Origin: Chamaea fasciata
Taxonomy: Eukaryota; Chordata; Aves; Passeriformes; Sylviidae
Direction: 5' to 3'
NCBI GenBank assembly: GCA_029207755.1
Contig: JARCOQ010000017.1
Coordinates: 4,228,945-4,292,944 of the forward strand
DNA: 64,000 bases
In this document: piece after piece, positions 26,741-39,110 of the stretch
Layout: each line of letters begins with the position of its first letter
How positions within the stretch are numbered: position 1 is the stretch's first letter
Program-made: the position numbers and the translations under genes
Notes under the pieces: generated by a model
What the model saw: the letters and a program-made list of their open reading frames with translations, nothing else
What the model was told of the DNA's origin: nothing
Database searches by the model: none

Positions 26741-27060
26741 GGATGGGATGGGATGGGATGGGATGGGATGGGATGGGATGGGATGGGAAGGGAAGGGAAG
26801 GGAAGGGAAGGGAAGGGAAGGGAAGGGAAGGGAAGGGAAGGGAAGGGAAGGGAAGGGAAGGGAAGGGAAGGGAAGGGAAGGGAAGGGAAGGGAAGGGAAG
26901 GGAAGGGAAGGGAAGGGAAGGGAAGGGAAGGGAAGGGAAGGGAAGGGAAGGGAAGGGAAGGGAAGGGAAGGGAAGGGAAGGGAAGGGAAGGGAAGGGAAG
27001 GGAAGGGAAGGGAAGGGAAGGGAAGGGAAGGGAAGGGAAGGGAAGGGAAGGGAAGGGAAG
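26741..27060. repeat. pentamer satellite: (GGATG)9 then (GGAAG)55
   Basis: Nine perfect GGATG units (26741-26785) join without a break to 55 perfect GGAAG units (26786-27060), 320 bp in all with no interruption. One strand of the larger block is pure purine and has a run of three G every five bases. Because five is not a multiple of three, all frames are open on both strands (Gly/Arg/Glu/Lys on plus, Phe/Pro/Ser/Leu on minus); these are not genes. Confidence 0.98.
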
Positions 27061-30000
27061 TTACAATCCCAGTGTTCATGGGGATGTAAGGAGAAACATC
27101 CCAGAGACTCCATGAGACCAAGCACCAGGTCTTGAAGTGAGAAATTCCTGATGAGAACACAGCTGGGAGGGAAATTGCTCTTTGTGACCTTTTTTTATAT
27201 CCCTTCTGGTTTGCTTTCTAGTGTTTTGTTACAGAAGTGTAATGAGCCCAGTTTGCATCCGGAAAACAAAAAGCTTTGGCTTGCTAATGACAAGGAAAAG
27301 GTCTCCATGGATCCACCTCAAAGCCCTGGCTGACTGTGGGAAGCAGCAGTTGCTGGATTGCTTTGGGAGCTGTAAACAGAGGCTGTGTGATCTGGATAAT
27401 GAGGAAGATCCACACACAAATTTCTGTTTAATATTCTCTGCTGGTATAATTTTCATTCAAAATTGAATATTTTGTTTGGCTTCAAACATTCCATGGGCAG
27501 CTAAGGATTTGGTTTGTGGCACTTGGCAAGGAACAAACAATCTAAATTCATGGGAAGAGTTGAAACGATGACATGCATTTAAAAGTGAATTTCTTTCTCA
27601 TCAAAAGAAATTCACCCCGTTATTGTCACCACTTACATGGACTTCACTCCCTCACCTTTTCTTTACACAGACAGACACCTCTCACAGCCTTGAAAGCAGA
27701 ACATGGATCAATGCTGTTTTCAGAACAACAGTTAAACTCTCTCAGCTGATGTGTCACTCCAGAAGGTGCCATTTCAGATGCGATTAAACAAAGGAGTCAA
27801 ACATGCTACAGTACATTAAGTTTGAGCCAGTCTTCGGGGATCTGTTGAGTGATAGTGGAAAAGAATTTAGCAAATCACACTGGGATTCAAGATGCTGGTG
27901 GTTCTACACGATGTTTTGGGCTGTTTTCATTAATTGCTTTGTGCATTTGTGGTCCTTTTTGGTTTTGAAGCTTGTTATATTTATCAAGTAATGTAGCAAA
28001 CAGTCTGTATTAGTGGCTGTTTAGTGGAAATAAATAACCATATGTTTGTGAGCAGTCCTTTGGCTACTTGCCATGTCCAAATTATTGTGAACAACCAATG
28101 CTTTGTAAGCTGCCACATGGTCCCTGCTCTAAATGCCTCAGATTAATTTGATCACTTAGTGTGTGGCTTTTGATAAAGTAGAGTCATATGGAAATTACAA
28201 AAAATAGTGTATGGTAGATTTTTCTTGATTTAATTATTGATTTCAGGTCCATAAGTATTCATATGATTTGGGAGAATTCCTGGTTTGACTTTTAAGTTGC
28301 CAGACATGTTTTCCTTTCTTTCCAAACAGTATAAATATTGACTCTAATGTCAGTGGGTGAAGTTATATGTTAGTGGGAAGGCCCAGTAGGAGAGAGAGGG
28401 ATGGAGGTGGGCAGAAATCAAGAGTAATTTAAGCACAGGTCTGGTTTTAAAGATTTATGAAGTCCACAAGCGCATACAGGTGACTCCATGGACTCCACAA
28501 TAGGATTTTATGGGGATGACATCTGAATTGTCGAGTGTTTACTTTTCTTCTGAATTAAGAGAGGCTACTCTCCATATTGCATTTAATAAGTCCTTTTATC
28601 TGCATAAATCTCCATCTGCAATGAACTTGAAATACAGAAAATGTAGGAAAACATCATCTGCATTTGCAACATTTACTTACATATGCAACATTTCGCCCTC
28701 TCTTCTCCCATCACTGATATACCAAGCTTAGAAGAGGCAGGAACAGCAGCAGGTTGTGCTGTATTCACCTTGAACTCCCACCCCTGTTTTACACAAGCAG
28801 TGTTTTTAAGGATGTCAACATCCTTTAAACTACCCATGCTTGCAGATCCTCGACTTGGGGACACCTGTGAACCTTGCTCAGGCATTTCCATATTTCTCCA
28901 GACTCTGGAGAGGAAGGAGAGATTCTCTTCTACAGATGGACCAAAAAAAAAAAAAAAAAAATAAAATTGTAAAATATTAAGCTGCTAAGGCCAAAAAGTG
29001 AGAGATTTAGTAACTGGATCCAGCTCTTCTGGTCTCTTCCTTCACCAGGTGGCCAAATTTCTATCCAAAAACCTGCAAATGTGACAGCTTTGAGGATGTA
29101 GATCAGGCAGCACTTTACAACCCCTGCTTTTCACTGCCATTGTGCTTTAAAAATATTCTGTTCAAAATCCTTTATGGGTGTGTTTCTCCCCCTGAACTGC
29201 AGTGTCTGGGACATTGGTGAAATTAGACCTCCAGTAACTGCAGCTTTCAGAGTGGCTGTAACTATTTACCGAGCATGGAAAATGATACAAAAATGAGACC
29301 TCTAGAATGATGCTAGGCTTCATTCCACTATTATTAAATCAAGGTTCATTTTTATGGAGCAGTTTGCTCAATTTTACTCCATATTAGAGGAGATCAATGA
29401 AATAATATGATATTTGACTAGAAGTGACACCTGGAGTTGTACAGTAACGTTTGCTTTTCTTAACAAACCGACTTTTCCTAAAAGACTTTGATCCTTTCCT
29501 TGTATCCACAGACTTTGAGGAGTCAGTGCCTCTCAGGTACTTCAAAGTCTAACCTGGTGACATTATGGTTTAATAAATATATAGCTTTCCACTTTCACTT
29601 GCACTGACAGAATACTCTTTTCACATTTCCTTTGCCTAACTTCCAGTATGCCTTTCAGCACTGAGCTGGCCCGTAGCTGCTCCCATAACAAGAAAATTTG
29701 TTCTCCTAATTCCAGCCACACTGTCTCTCAGGCATCAATTCATCACTTAAATTTGTCATAAGTGCGTTAAATAGAACACTGAAATTGTTCTTGTCAAATA
29801 ATCTCCAAGAAGTATAGAGTATGACTCTGCTACATCCTTGGATTCTGCTCTGACATTTTACACTGTCAAAATAAAGCAGACGTTCCCCTCCTCCCCAGTA
29901 AAAAGTTCTTTAAGCCATTAAATTACATTATCATTCATACATATTTTTATCTGCTGTATTTGCATGGCTATAGTTATGGATCTGTCAGTATTTTCACTAT

Positions 30001-31957
30001 AAACCCCTATTTCCAGGGATTTAGGCAGTAATTCTGCCTTAATAATTTGCTCCAGGCTAAAGCTTAAAATGCAAAGTCTCAGGCTGAGAATAGTATTTTT
30101 TATTTTTTTTTTTTCACCATTTTGAAAAGCAAATCATTTCTCCTGGTCTTAAGCATGGGAAGTGCAGTTGTGCCTTCAGGGAAGAGCTCCCTGAAGGGGG
30201 CTGGGGGTGAGCTCCCAGGCAGGGAATGAGCCTGCTCAGCTCTACCCTCAACTTCAGGGCATTAAATGCTTCCAGCGAGAGAAATCTTCCCTGCCCCTCC
30301 TGAAAGAAATCCCGGGGTGTCTGTGCAACAGCCCAAAGATTGACTGCAGCTCGCCAAGGTTTGTGCCAAACAGATTTAAAGCGGGGAGTAGGATGGTAAT
30401 AGCAATAGGTCTGGCAATGCAGAACTCAGCACAGGTTTTTGGGTGGTTTTCTAGGTTTTTCTTTCTCTTTTTTTTTTTTTTTCTTTTCAACACTGTTCCC
30501 AGATAGCTTTTTTCTGCAACTGCTGAAAACTTGGCTGTGCTTTGGTGTTCAAGTGGAAGCAATCCCCATTTCTTGCCAGCTGCCATGGTAACAGCCTTGC
30601 CCTACTATTAAAAAATGAATGTTATCACCCCAAAAATCATGAGTGCCTTTGAAATTATGAGATTTGAAGTCTCCCATTTAAAATTTTTTTTGAGGGGGAT
30701 GACTTTATTTGGAGCTTTTAAGCATTTTAGTAATTTCAAACTTACACAGAGAGCACGCTTGCAATCTTTCTGCTATGTGAGAAGCTGGTTTTATTTATTG
30801 CTATCATTAATAAATGAAGTCTGCATTAATCAGATGATTCTAGGACCTAGGATTTTAACAAAAATGCTTTAAAAATTGCAGGGTTTGAAGTAAAATTCTG
30901 AGTTGGCACAGATAACTTAAATTTTTTTCTGACACTTTGCACATAATTGATGTTTAATTTCTCTCACTCTCCCTCCCCCTTTTCTCCCTTTTACAAAGTG
31001 CCACAGACACAAGAGGCTACATTTGAGTTCATTGCCAGAGAAATCAGATGGAGGGTGAACAAATTGATCATAAGGAGAGAAAGCAGCCATTATTTGCCTG
31101 ATAATTTTTGGTAATCAGCAATAATGAGAACAGAAATAGAGAAAGTTCTTGCTAATTGCATCATTTTTTGTGTGTGTGCAAAATGTTAATGTTTTCAAGA
31201 GAGGCAGCAATCATTCAGAAGAAGAAGAGGATGCATTTTCTTACAGTATTTTTTGCAGGTGGCTATTGTTTAAAGAGGTTTTTTTGTACATCTCATGTTT
31301 GTTAATTATTTAAAATGAGCTGCTATGATATCTAACTGATCCTGGATTGAAATTTCTGGATTATTTTTTTTTTTCCTGTGAAGTTTAAAAAATGAAGGGA
31401 ATGAAGGGAATGAAATAACTGTGAGGACTAAGGAAATAAGATTAGAATTGACCTTGCTGCTATGAAGACTCCTCTCAGCTCTTGGGGATGGGGAGGAGAA
31501 AAATCAAAGATGTTAACCTTATTCTCTTTTTTCCCTTGCCTGCAGAAGGCCTCTTGGCACATACATCACATTTAATCTTATTTCTCCTCCTTGTGTATAT
31601 TGCATTAACCTCCGTTTGCATTTGGCTTGTTTTCTGCTTTTAAAAAATGATGTGTGGGGGGCTGTACCTTCCATTTGGCATTCTCCAGCCATTTGGATCT
31701 TAATTTTCACCAGAAAAATGATTTGGTTGGAGGGCAGGTCCAGTGGCCTCCGGGCTGACCTGCAATTTGGAAAATCCCCCACATGCAGCAGTGGGCAAAG
31801 GGCTGGGGGTCCCTGGCTGCTCCAGGCACGGATTTCTCCAGGGACTGGGATGGCCCCTGAGGAGTCTGGAACAATTCAGCTGTCTGTCAGCTCCAGCTGT
31901 ACCCCGTGCTTTGTGCCATGTTTTATACTCTGTGCGGGCTGTGAATGTTGGTTTAGA
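27061..31957. other. non-coding DNA, no gene seen
   Basis: A+T-rich single-copy sequence. A run of 19 A at 28943-28961 has no polyadenylation signal before it, so it does not mark a processed pseudogene. About 31010-31210 has the look of a conserved non-coding element. No gene or mobile element recognised. Confidence 0.5.
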
Positions 31958-31987
31958 GAGATGCTGATTTAGGAGATGCTGATTTAG
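31958..31987. repeat. perfect 15-bp tandem duplication
   Basis: GAGATGCTGATTTAG occurs twice back to back (31958-31972 and 31973-31987). It overlaps the stop codon of the minus-strand open frame, so the stop and following bases are duplicated. Confidence 0.95.
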
Positions 31988-32138
31988 GACTGGCAGAGGT
32001 GCTGCAGCAGTTTGGGGAGCAGCTCGTTGGGCAAGTCAGAGACATTGTGTGCCTTGCTCTTCTCTTTGGAGGCACTGCTGATGGTGAATAATTTGCTGGT
32101 TCTCCAGGATTTTGTTAGTTCTGTCCAAAGGCAGAGTC
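31984..32138 (-). CDS. candidate terminal exon of an unrecognised minus-strand gene
   Basis: On the minus strand an acceptor-like acttctcctgtag is followed by 155 bases open in one frame: two bases completing a codon, 50 residues, then TAA. Codon choice is strikingly coding-like, with many C- or G-ending codons around the segment SDLPNELLPKLLQHL, unlike the A+T-rich surroundings. A Lys/Ser-rich patch (SASKEKSKAH) precedes this Leu/Pro segment. Pro-x-Glu-Leu-Leu-x-Lys-Leu-Leu loosely recalls the start of an F-box, but the frame stops right after it, so I do not assign that family. An ATTAAA-type polyadenylation word lies on the same strand near 31570. Its entry phase matches the exit phase of the candidate exon at 63178-63263. 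No gene was recognised; the exon call rests on sequence character alone. Confidence 0.3.
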
Positions 32139-32674
32139 CTACAGGAGAAGTTCCATCACCTGGTGAGTGCTGCTCCCACCCCTGAGCTCTGTCCAGTGCC
32201 GGACCCTGGGGATCAGCAGGAAGCAAAGCAGGCTCTGAAGCCTTCTTCCCGTGCAGAATCTGGGAGAAGCCCCAAAATCCAAACCAAAGCCAAGATGTGA
32301 TGCCATTTAATGAGAATTCAGGGTTGTATAAGGGCAGGAGGGATGCTTGCACAATAACCTGCAAATGCACCACTGGGATAGCAGAGCTCAGTCCTGCAAA
32401 GGAAAAGACTGTGAGGGAACCTCTGAATTTTATTGGATATCTCATGACAATTGGATGTGGCTTTTCCTTAGAGTTCCAGTGCTCCAATGCATTCATCTGT
32501 CTGATAACTGCGAAGATATAAATGATCTCAGCCTTCTCTGCACCTCCCTTATGTACTTTGTGTGTCCTGAAGCTGAGAATTCTGGCAGCAGGCAAAGGTT
32601 TTGTCTTACTCTTTACTTGATTGCTGCATCTTGGCGAGAGCTCATTTACTGAGCAAAAGACCCTTGGTCTACAA
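32139..32674. other. non-coding DNA, no gene seen
   Basis: The minus-strand open frame of the preceding candidate exon continues upstream through here without a stop, so it could be part of a longer exon, but codon choice is less coding-like. A plus-strand donor-like GTGAGT at 32163 seems accidental. Confidence 0.4.
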
Positions 32675-32716
32675 TGTGTGTGTACACACACACACACGCA
32701 CACACACACACATATA
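32675..32716. repeat. (TG)n/(CA)n microsatellite with palindromic junction
   Basis: A short TG run (32675-32683) turns directly into a longer CA run to about 32712, then TATATA. TGTGTGTGT joined to ACACACACA makes a perfect 18-base palindrome centred at 32683/32684. Confidence 0.93.
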
Positions 32717-35700
32717 TAAATTTTTTTTTCAAAATAAAAACCTTCTAAAAACACAAATGAACAGAAGATTCAGCAAAGTACCTGTCATGGATATACTTGG
32801 GGTTTGGTCCAAGAAATGGGAATATACTGCATTTATGGTGGAGAAACATGGAAAAACATGTCTGTGTTGTCCTATCTGTATTTAAAACCCAAAACCCATG
32901 AAAACTTCACTTTGCATTGTTTAGGTGACATTAAATGAAAATACCAAGCTAGAAAAGTAACATAAGAAAACTATAATTTTTTCTCAGTATTTGTAGTATA
33001 TTTACAATTTTTCTAAACATTCCTAAACCACAGAATTTTTTTTCCTATACAGGAATACACAGAGGTTTTCTCTTTAAGCTAGGAAAGAGAAGACTTTCCA
33101 AGACAGATTTTAGATATTTAAATATGTATTCTTCATGATTTTCACTGTTATGCACATAAGACCTTCTGCTGAGGCCGGTTGTTATTGTGACAGTCCTTTT
33201 CATGAAAAGAAAAACTTTTTCGTGCTGCAAAAATTAAACCTACTGCATTTCCCCCTCGACAAACCCATAAGGCTGAACTCTTGCTTTTCATACCTGCTGA
33301 GGTAATGGTATTTTAGAGTGCCTCAGCTTTCTTTAGTGCTGCATATTGATTAAGTTACTCAATATTTGACGACACGAAGCTCCTTTTCCCAAGACATTTG
33401 TTAGAGAAAATCCATGTTTTCCCATTTCTGAGGAAAGGCATCAAACACACTCCTCAGTGTTTGTTGTGTTCCTGATGAAGAGGAGTGCAGCCAGTCCTGG
33501 GGGACTAAGCAGGGTGGGGTCTATTGGTTCCTCACACTCCACTCAAAATTATCTGCAGAATTTTCTTTAAAAATCGAATCAACTCAGATAAAACGATGAT
33601 TTGATACATTTGTGTTGGGCTTGTGAATAGAAAAATATATGGGTTTATATCTTTATATCTTATATCAGGTGCTTTTCTTTCCCCTCACCCACCACACATA
33701 ACTTTCCAAGAATTCAGTGGTCTTGAAGTCATTCTGTCAGTCATCCCTCCTCACAAAAATCTCGAGGGTTGCATATTTCTCTATCTTCATATTTCTTTTA
33801 AGAATTTTCAGAAAAGTAGCTAATGACCATCATCACTTTGTGAAGGACAGAAACCCTTCTGTCAGCGTTACCCTGGCTGCTGGGCTGAAAATCTATGAGC
33901 AGCAGCTGTATATGAACTGTTGCAGCAACTTGTAAATTATAGATGAGTGCTGTGATTCCACATTCCGTAGCAGTCAGGTGCTGCATATGATCCTTTCTTC
34001 CATCCTTGCCTATTCCCTGACTAAATAAAAGATGGGCTTTCTGTATAACCCCTATCTTTAGGCTTTATTTTATAAATATGTCTGGTGGATATTAACTGAT
34101 TTTGACTCCTTTATAGTCCATATGATCAGCACCTAAAGGAAGAGCAGATTTCTCTTTGTTTTTCTTTAAATATATCCCTTGAATATTCTTCTGGGAGCCA
34201 TCAAACCTGTCTCCGGTTCAAGGTGACAGTGTGTGTACCTGCTGCACAATTTTGGGGATTTAGCCAGTCCTTTTCTTCCAAGGCTGAGAAGCCACACGAC
34301 CTTCTCCTGAAAGAGAGACACAGAGACAGAGCCCTTGTTTGGTATTAGAGACACAGGGGTGTCTGCAGACACCCTGAAGGGCGGCATGGGAAGGTTATTT
34401 GCGATTTTTTAAGGATGTTAAAAAACTCCACTAAGAATTAATTTCAGTAGATGTAAACTTTTGCATGCCTGTGTGTGCAGGCTGACATCGTGGTGACTTC
34501 ATTAGCCAGTCATCAGAGAGCTGTGACTCATGCTCTGGTGGCACCCAGCTGCATTGCAGATCTATGTATTAAGTAAGACTTAATTAATATTTAATTGGCA
34601 ATTAGGAAGGAAAGTTTTGAAGAAGTTGATTTCCACTTTTTTTCGCCTTCTGGGCAACACTAGACTCGTAACCTCTAGTGATGGTTATTGTTAAGCAGGT
34701 TGAAGGAACTGAACAGGAAATACACAGAGAATTGAACTTTGAATTATTTGAAACGACCCATTTCTTCTACCTCCTTCACCACATGTGCACAAATTCCTCC
34801 TTAAAAAAAAAAAATCAGCAAAAAATGCTCCGTATATTGTTTACTATCATAAAAGTAAAGGCTGAAGTTTGATCATAAAATATATTTCTGCATCAAGAAG
34901 TCTGGCAGAAGAAATCAATAAAAAAGAATTGCTTGTCTTGTTGTTTTTTTTCCAAAATAATACTCAGAGAAAAAATATGATAACGCATCTTGAAGGCAGG
35001 TCAGGAAGGGCAAGTTTAACTGAGCAGAGGCATCGCATGAACAAAGCGTGTGACTAATCCATGGATCCCTTTATTGTCTGGGCACTCTCTTCCCGTCTCT
35101 GTTGGACCGAATTAAAGAAAAAAACCATCTTTTAACGTTTTGTTTACCCAGCTTTTTCCACTGCCAGCGTTCCCCACTGAGATAGCAGGGTTTCAGTGAT
35201 TTGCACAAGTTTAGAGGTGTTTATTTCCACCTGCTTGTGAGTGCTCATGGAACGGGTGGCTTTGACTGCTCTGGTGGAAACAACAGCAAGTGACAAAACC
35301 CCCAAGGGCAGATTTGTATTAAATTTTGTACATTTCTTGATTTGGGGTTTGCTAAGACCTACTGTATGTGTGAGAAGCAAGGAGTTTTTTGGTGTGTTTT
35401 TTTTCTTTCTTTTGTTGTATATTTTTGGCAGCTTATGTAGATTATCAACATTTTATTTGACACAAGAATGCAAAGCAGGATACATCATGCAAAAAGGGCT
35501 GAGTTCCACTTTGGGCAACTTTACCAAATTCATCCCCACTCTCTTTCTGTTGGCTTCATAATCTTTTCTTGAGAAACAATTGCTTCTTCACGTGGAAACA
35601 GGTATATTAGTGGCAGCTCCAGGCTCTATGCAGCATATGATGTTGGAAGTTTAATTTAGACTTGGAGAAATGAAAAACCGGGGAAGAAAATTTGTGGGGG

Positions 35701-38700
35701 TTTTCATATATTGCAACACACTAAACTATATTAACTTTATCCAATGACCTTTGTTCAGCCTATAGTTTCATTTTGTGGAATTGCCAACACCAAAGCCAGA
35801 GAAATCTACAGGAAGATATAAAAGATGCTTCATAATAAATGCAGTCACCTCACCACATTGAGTTTCCCAGGATAATGATTAACTCTTTGTACTCTTCAGA
35901 ATTTCTTTATTTCAGATTAGAACTCAGTTCCTTGAGGTGCAGACTCCTTTTAGTAAATATGCAGCTAGTTTTAGATGTACCATAAATACATTAAACCCGT
36001 GATGGTTGTTTTATTTTCTTTTCAAGTGCTGTAGACCTTTTGGCATTCTGTAATTCCAGGACCTGGGTGTTACCATTCTTATTTTGACAACCAGGAGTTA
36101 AAATAGAGAGGCAAGTTTAAGCCAAATGCTTGTGGTCACCCCTTGAATATGTGGCCACACTCTGACCCCAAAACCTTCCTCCCCATTGCATATGGAGATT
36201 CCTAATCACTTCTTGGCAATAGAGTCAAGAATACAAAGCTAATGAAGATTTTCTGTAATGGTGGTAAACAGATTTTTTTTTTCCCATTACTTTTAAATTT
36301 TAGTGAGGATTAAGCTCTGTACAGTGCCATGGAAGCCTGCAGAGCTTTAATTACTCAGCACTGGAAAAGCTTTGTTTTGCTGAATAGTCTTTCTTGGTTT
36401 GGTGTGTTTCTGATATGCCCTTGAAACGTCACTCACAGGAAAAAAATGTAGACAAAAATAAAACTGCAAAATTTTAATACACTTGCAGTGAGTTTTAATG
36501 AAATTCAATCAGAGCACAGTGAACATGTCTTAAATTAGCTAAAATATTCTGTATGTGATCCTGATGTTTTAATTAAAATATCACTGGAAGGATTCAGTTA
36601 GTATGGGATTCAGTGGAAGTATTGAAAATTAACTGTGGACACAAATTCTTAGAGGAATGACAAAAACTTTGAGACAGTTGCTTGTCATTGTTTTAGCAAC
36701 CATCTGTGATTGTAACACATTCCTGTGGTCTGCACCAGCTATTTTGAAAGTGGCAGGTTCAGCTCTGCACTGTGTTTTTCTCTTTTTCCACTCTTATTGA
36801 GCCTCTTGTGTCACATCCTAGAACAGCCCGTGGGTTGGTCATTTCCTCCTTTCAGATTAATCTCCTGCCTTTTGGCAAAGAGAACAGAAATACAGACATA
36901 TAAAAGCACAACACTCTGCTTGCTTTGGAGCTTAAAATAGGTTTAAGATTTATTTGGTTCAATAATCAGTTTCATATTTTTTAGAGGTTGTTTTCATTTG
37001 TTCCTTGGAATCTGAGTTTCATCATATATCATTGCATGATCAGTTGATGAAATGATTGAGAGGGAAAAAAAAAGCAATGAACCAGCCTTTCAAATCTGTG
37101 TCTGCAAATCTGCAAATCTTTATTGAAGCCAAACAAAAGCTAAACTAAAAGGGAGGACCCTTCTTGAAAGAAAATTAAATGGCTTTATAGACAGATACTA
37201 CTATTTTCTAAGAAACTTTTCTTTTTATACCGAAAAGAAACTTTTTTCAGCCGTATAGTACATACAACTTCTGACAAAAGACTGGAAAGCAATTTCAAAT
37301 TTCCCAAAAAGACATATGACAATATATTCCAGACCTCTGAAAACTGGGGTGACGCTGTGGGGCGCTTAATTATAGATCAAAGTTTTATCAAACTAAGAGG
37401 AATAGAAAGTACTAGACTAAGTATAAAGCTGCAAAGAATGCTCAGTGGTTTAATTCTCAGAGTGAAGTAAATTTTTTTATTCCTTTTTTTTTTTTTTTTT
37501 TCCCCTCAAGACCAGCTGCAGGACCACTGATAAGAAGTGCAGGGGAATAACAGCCCTTGGGCTCCTTGTTCCATTATCTTGGGATGAAGATGCTCTCGAT
37601 TGTGGATGGATGCTACGTCCACCTCTGTGGAAACACAGGGAAAATACTTTTCAGAAGTATTTTAGACAGAATAATGAATGAACATATATTTTCAAAAGAC
37701 TTTAAATAAAGAAGTCATGTCTTTGAGGGGGGTCTGATGCTTAGCCCCATAACAAAGTGTAGGAACACCCATCTCAAAAATCTCTCCCTGATTTTCCAAC
37801 CATAAAAACTCATCTACAGAGAATGAAATTGCTGCAATTCATTCCCCACAGGCTGGGAGGGGAAATTACCTGGCCTCTGTCACTCAATATGGCTGTCCTG
37901 TCAGGGAGTGCTCCAGGCCCCCTGGCTTCTCTTTCTGTCGGCCAACTGGAGAAACATCCCAAAACCAGATTTTTCATAAACTTGGAGTGAACCTAAATCT
38001 AAAATTCCTGTAAGTGTTATTCTGTACGCTCATGAGCCCAGAACACCTATGTGTTGAATTTTAAGGTTTTGTTGACCTTGGGGTGTGAGTGCTCAAAGGA
38101 TGTCTCACATTCAAGAGGCAAATGTCTCTTGCTGTTCTCTCTGAACCGCCTTCCACAAATTTTAGCGTTGCACTTCCTGAGGGCCAGGTGGCTGGAAGCC
38201 CCAGACGATGACATCAGGTGGAGTCCATCATGCATGTCCTGATGTCATTGCTCTGGGGCAGGAATCATTCCAGTGACATGGCAGCCACCCAGCTTCACCT
38301 TAAAGGCACCTGCACACTGAGAACTTCCCAAAATAAGTGTGCATCAACCTCCTCTGCTTGCCAAAAAGCAAATATCCCTAAGGGACCTCCAGTGACTTTT
38401 CTCTTTATCATCATGCTCTCTTTCCACTCCCTGTCCAGGCTTTTATGTTCTGCCCATCCTACCCTCTCTTAACGCTTTTCTCACTTCTAATGTGCTTGTG
38501 TCCCTTTGTGCCCACCCTCTCCCCTGCTCAGTGGCTCCTGCCCTGCTCCTGTCCCTGGGCTCCTGCTGCTGATGTGCTCACAGACCCCTCCATCCCCTGC
38601 TGCCGACTTGAAGCTGAAGGAAGTGACAGGCGGAGTGGACAGCTGGAGTTTGTCTGACATGACAGCTTTCCCCTGTGCCAGAGATTAGTATTGCTGCTCT

Positions 38701-39054
38701 GGTGGTGCAGCCAGATATAAAATACAGCCCCAGCCTCTCCCTGAAATATGCCCTATATAAATTCCAAGCCTTGGGTGAGAGAAAAGTTGTCTATATTTGA
38801 TGCCATCTTTTTTTCATGAACATACACAATCTATATATAATTTTTATAGCCAAGCTTTCTTCCAGCCTTCCCAGTCGAAGCAGCAGCTCCTAGGCTCGAA
38901 GTGAAGTGCACATATGTAACTTTTAAGGCCTGGTTGATTTTCTGTGTGAATTGGCAAATAATGACAGAAATTCCTGAATCACGATTTAGCACAACCAGAC
39001 AGTTGCTATCAATGTTTACTCTAATCAGGAAAACGAGTTAATCTATAGAGCTGT
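32717..39054. other. non-coding DNA, no gene seen
   Basis: A+T-rich single-copy sequence. T run at 37484-37501. No gene, RNA or mobile element recognised. A G+C-richer stretch at about 38460-38700 has open frames on the plus strand without recognisable content. Confidence 0.55.
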
Positions 39055-39110
39055 AGAATCATAGAATTTTTTAGGTTGGAAAAGACCTTAAAGAACATCA
39101 AGTCCAACAG
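39055..39110 (-). mobile_element. CR1 LINE 3'-end relic
   Basis: The segment reads agaatcatagaatt, then ttaggttggaaaagacctta and catcaagtccaac. This is the reverse complement of the end of a CR1-type non-LTR retrotransposon, whose 3' end carries the ATTCTATG-type repeat. Only about 56 bases remain, which fits the usual extreme 5' truncation of these elements. It has no coding capacity. Confidence 0.85.

Noticed and set aside
26571..27160. Open frames with Gly-Arg-Glu-Lys or Phe-Pro-Ser-Leu repeats
   Set aside because: Direct consequence of the pentamer satellite, which is free of stops in every frame.
28943..28961. Poly(A) run as the tail of a processed pseudogene or retroposed copy
   Set aside because: No AATAAA-type signal just upstream, no recognisable gene body and no target-site duplication seen.
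32161..32170. Plus-strand splice donor CACCTG-GTGAGT
   Set aside because: No acceptor with an open frame before it; it falls opposite the minus-strand candidate exon region.
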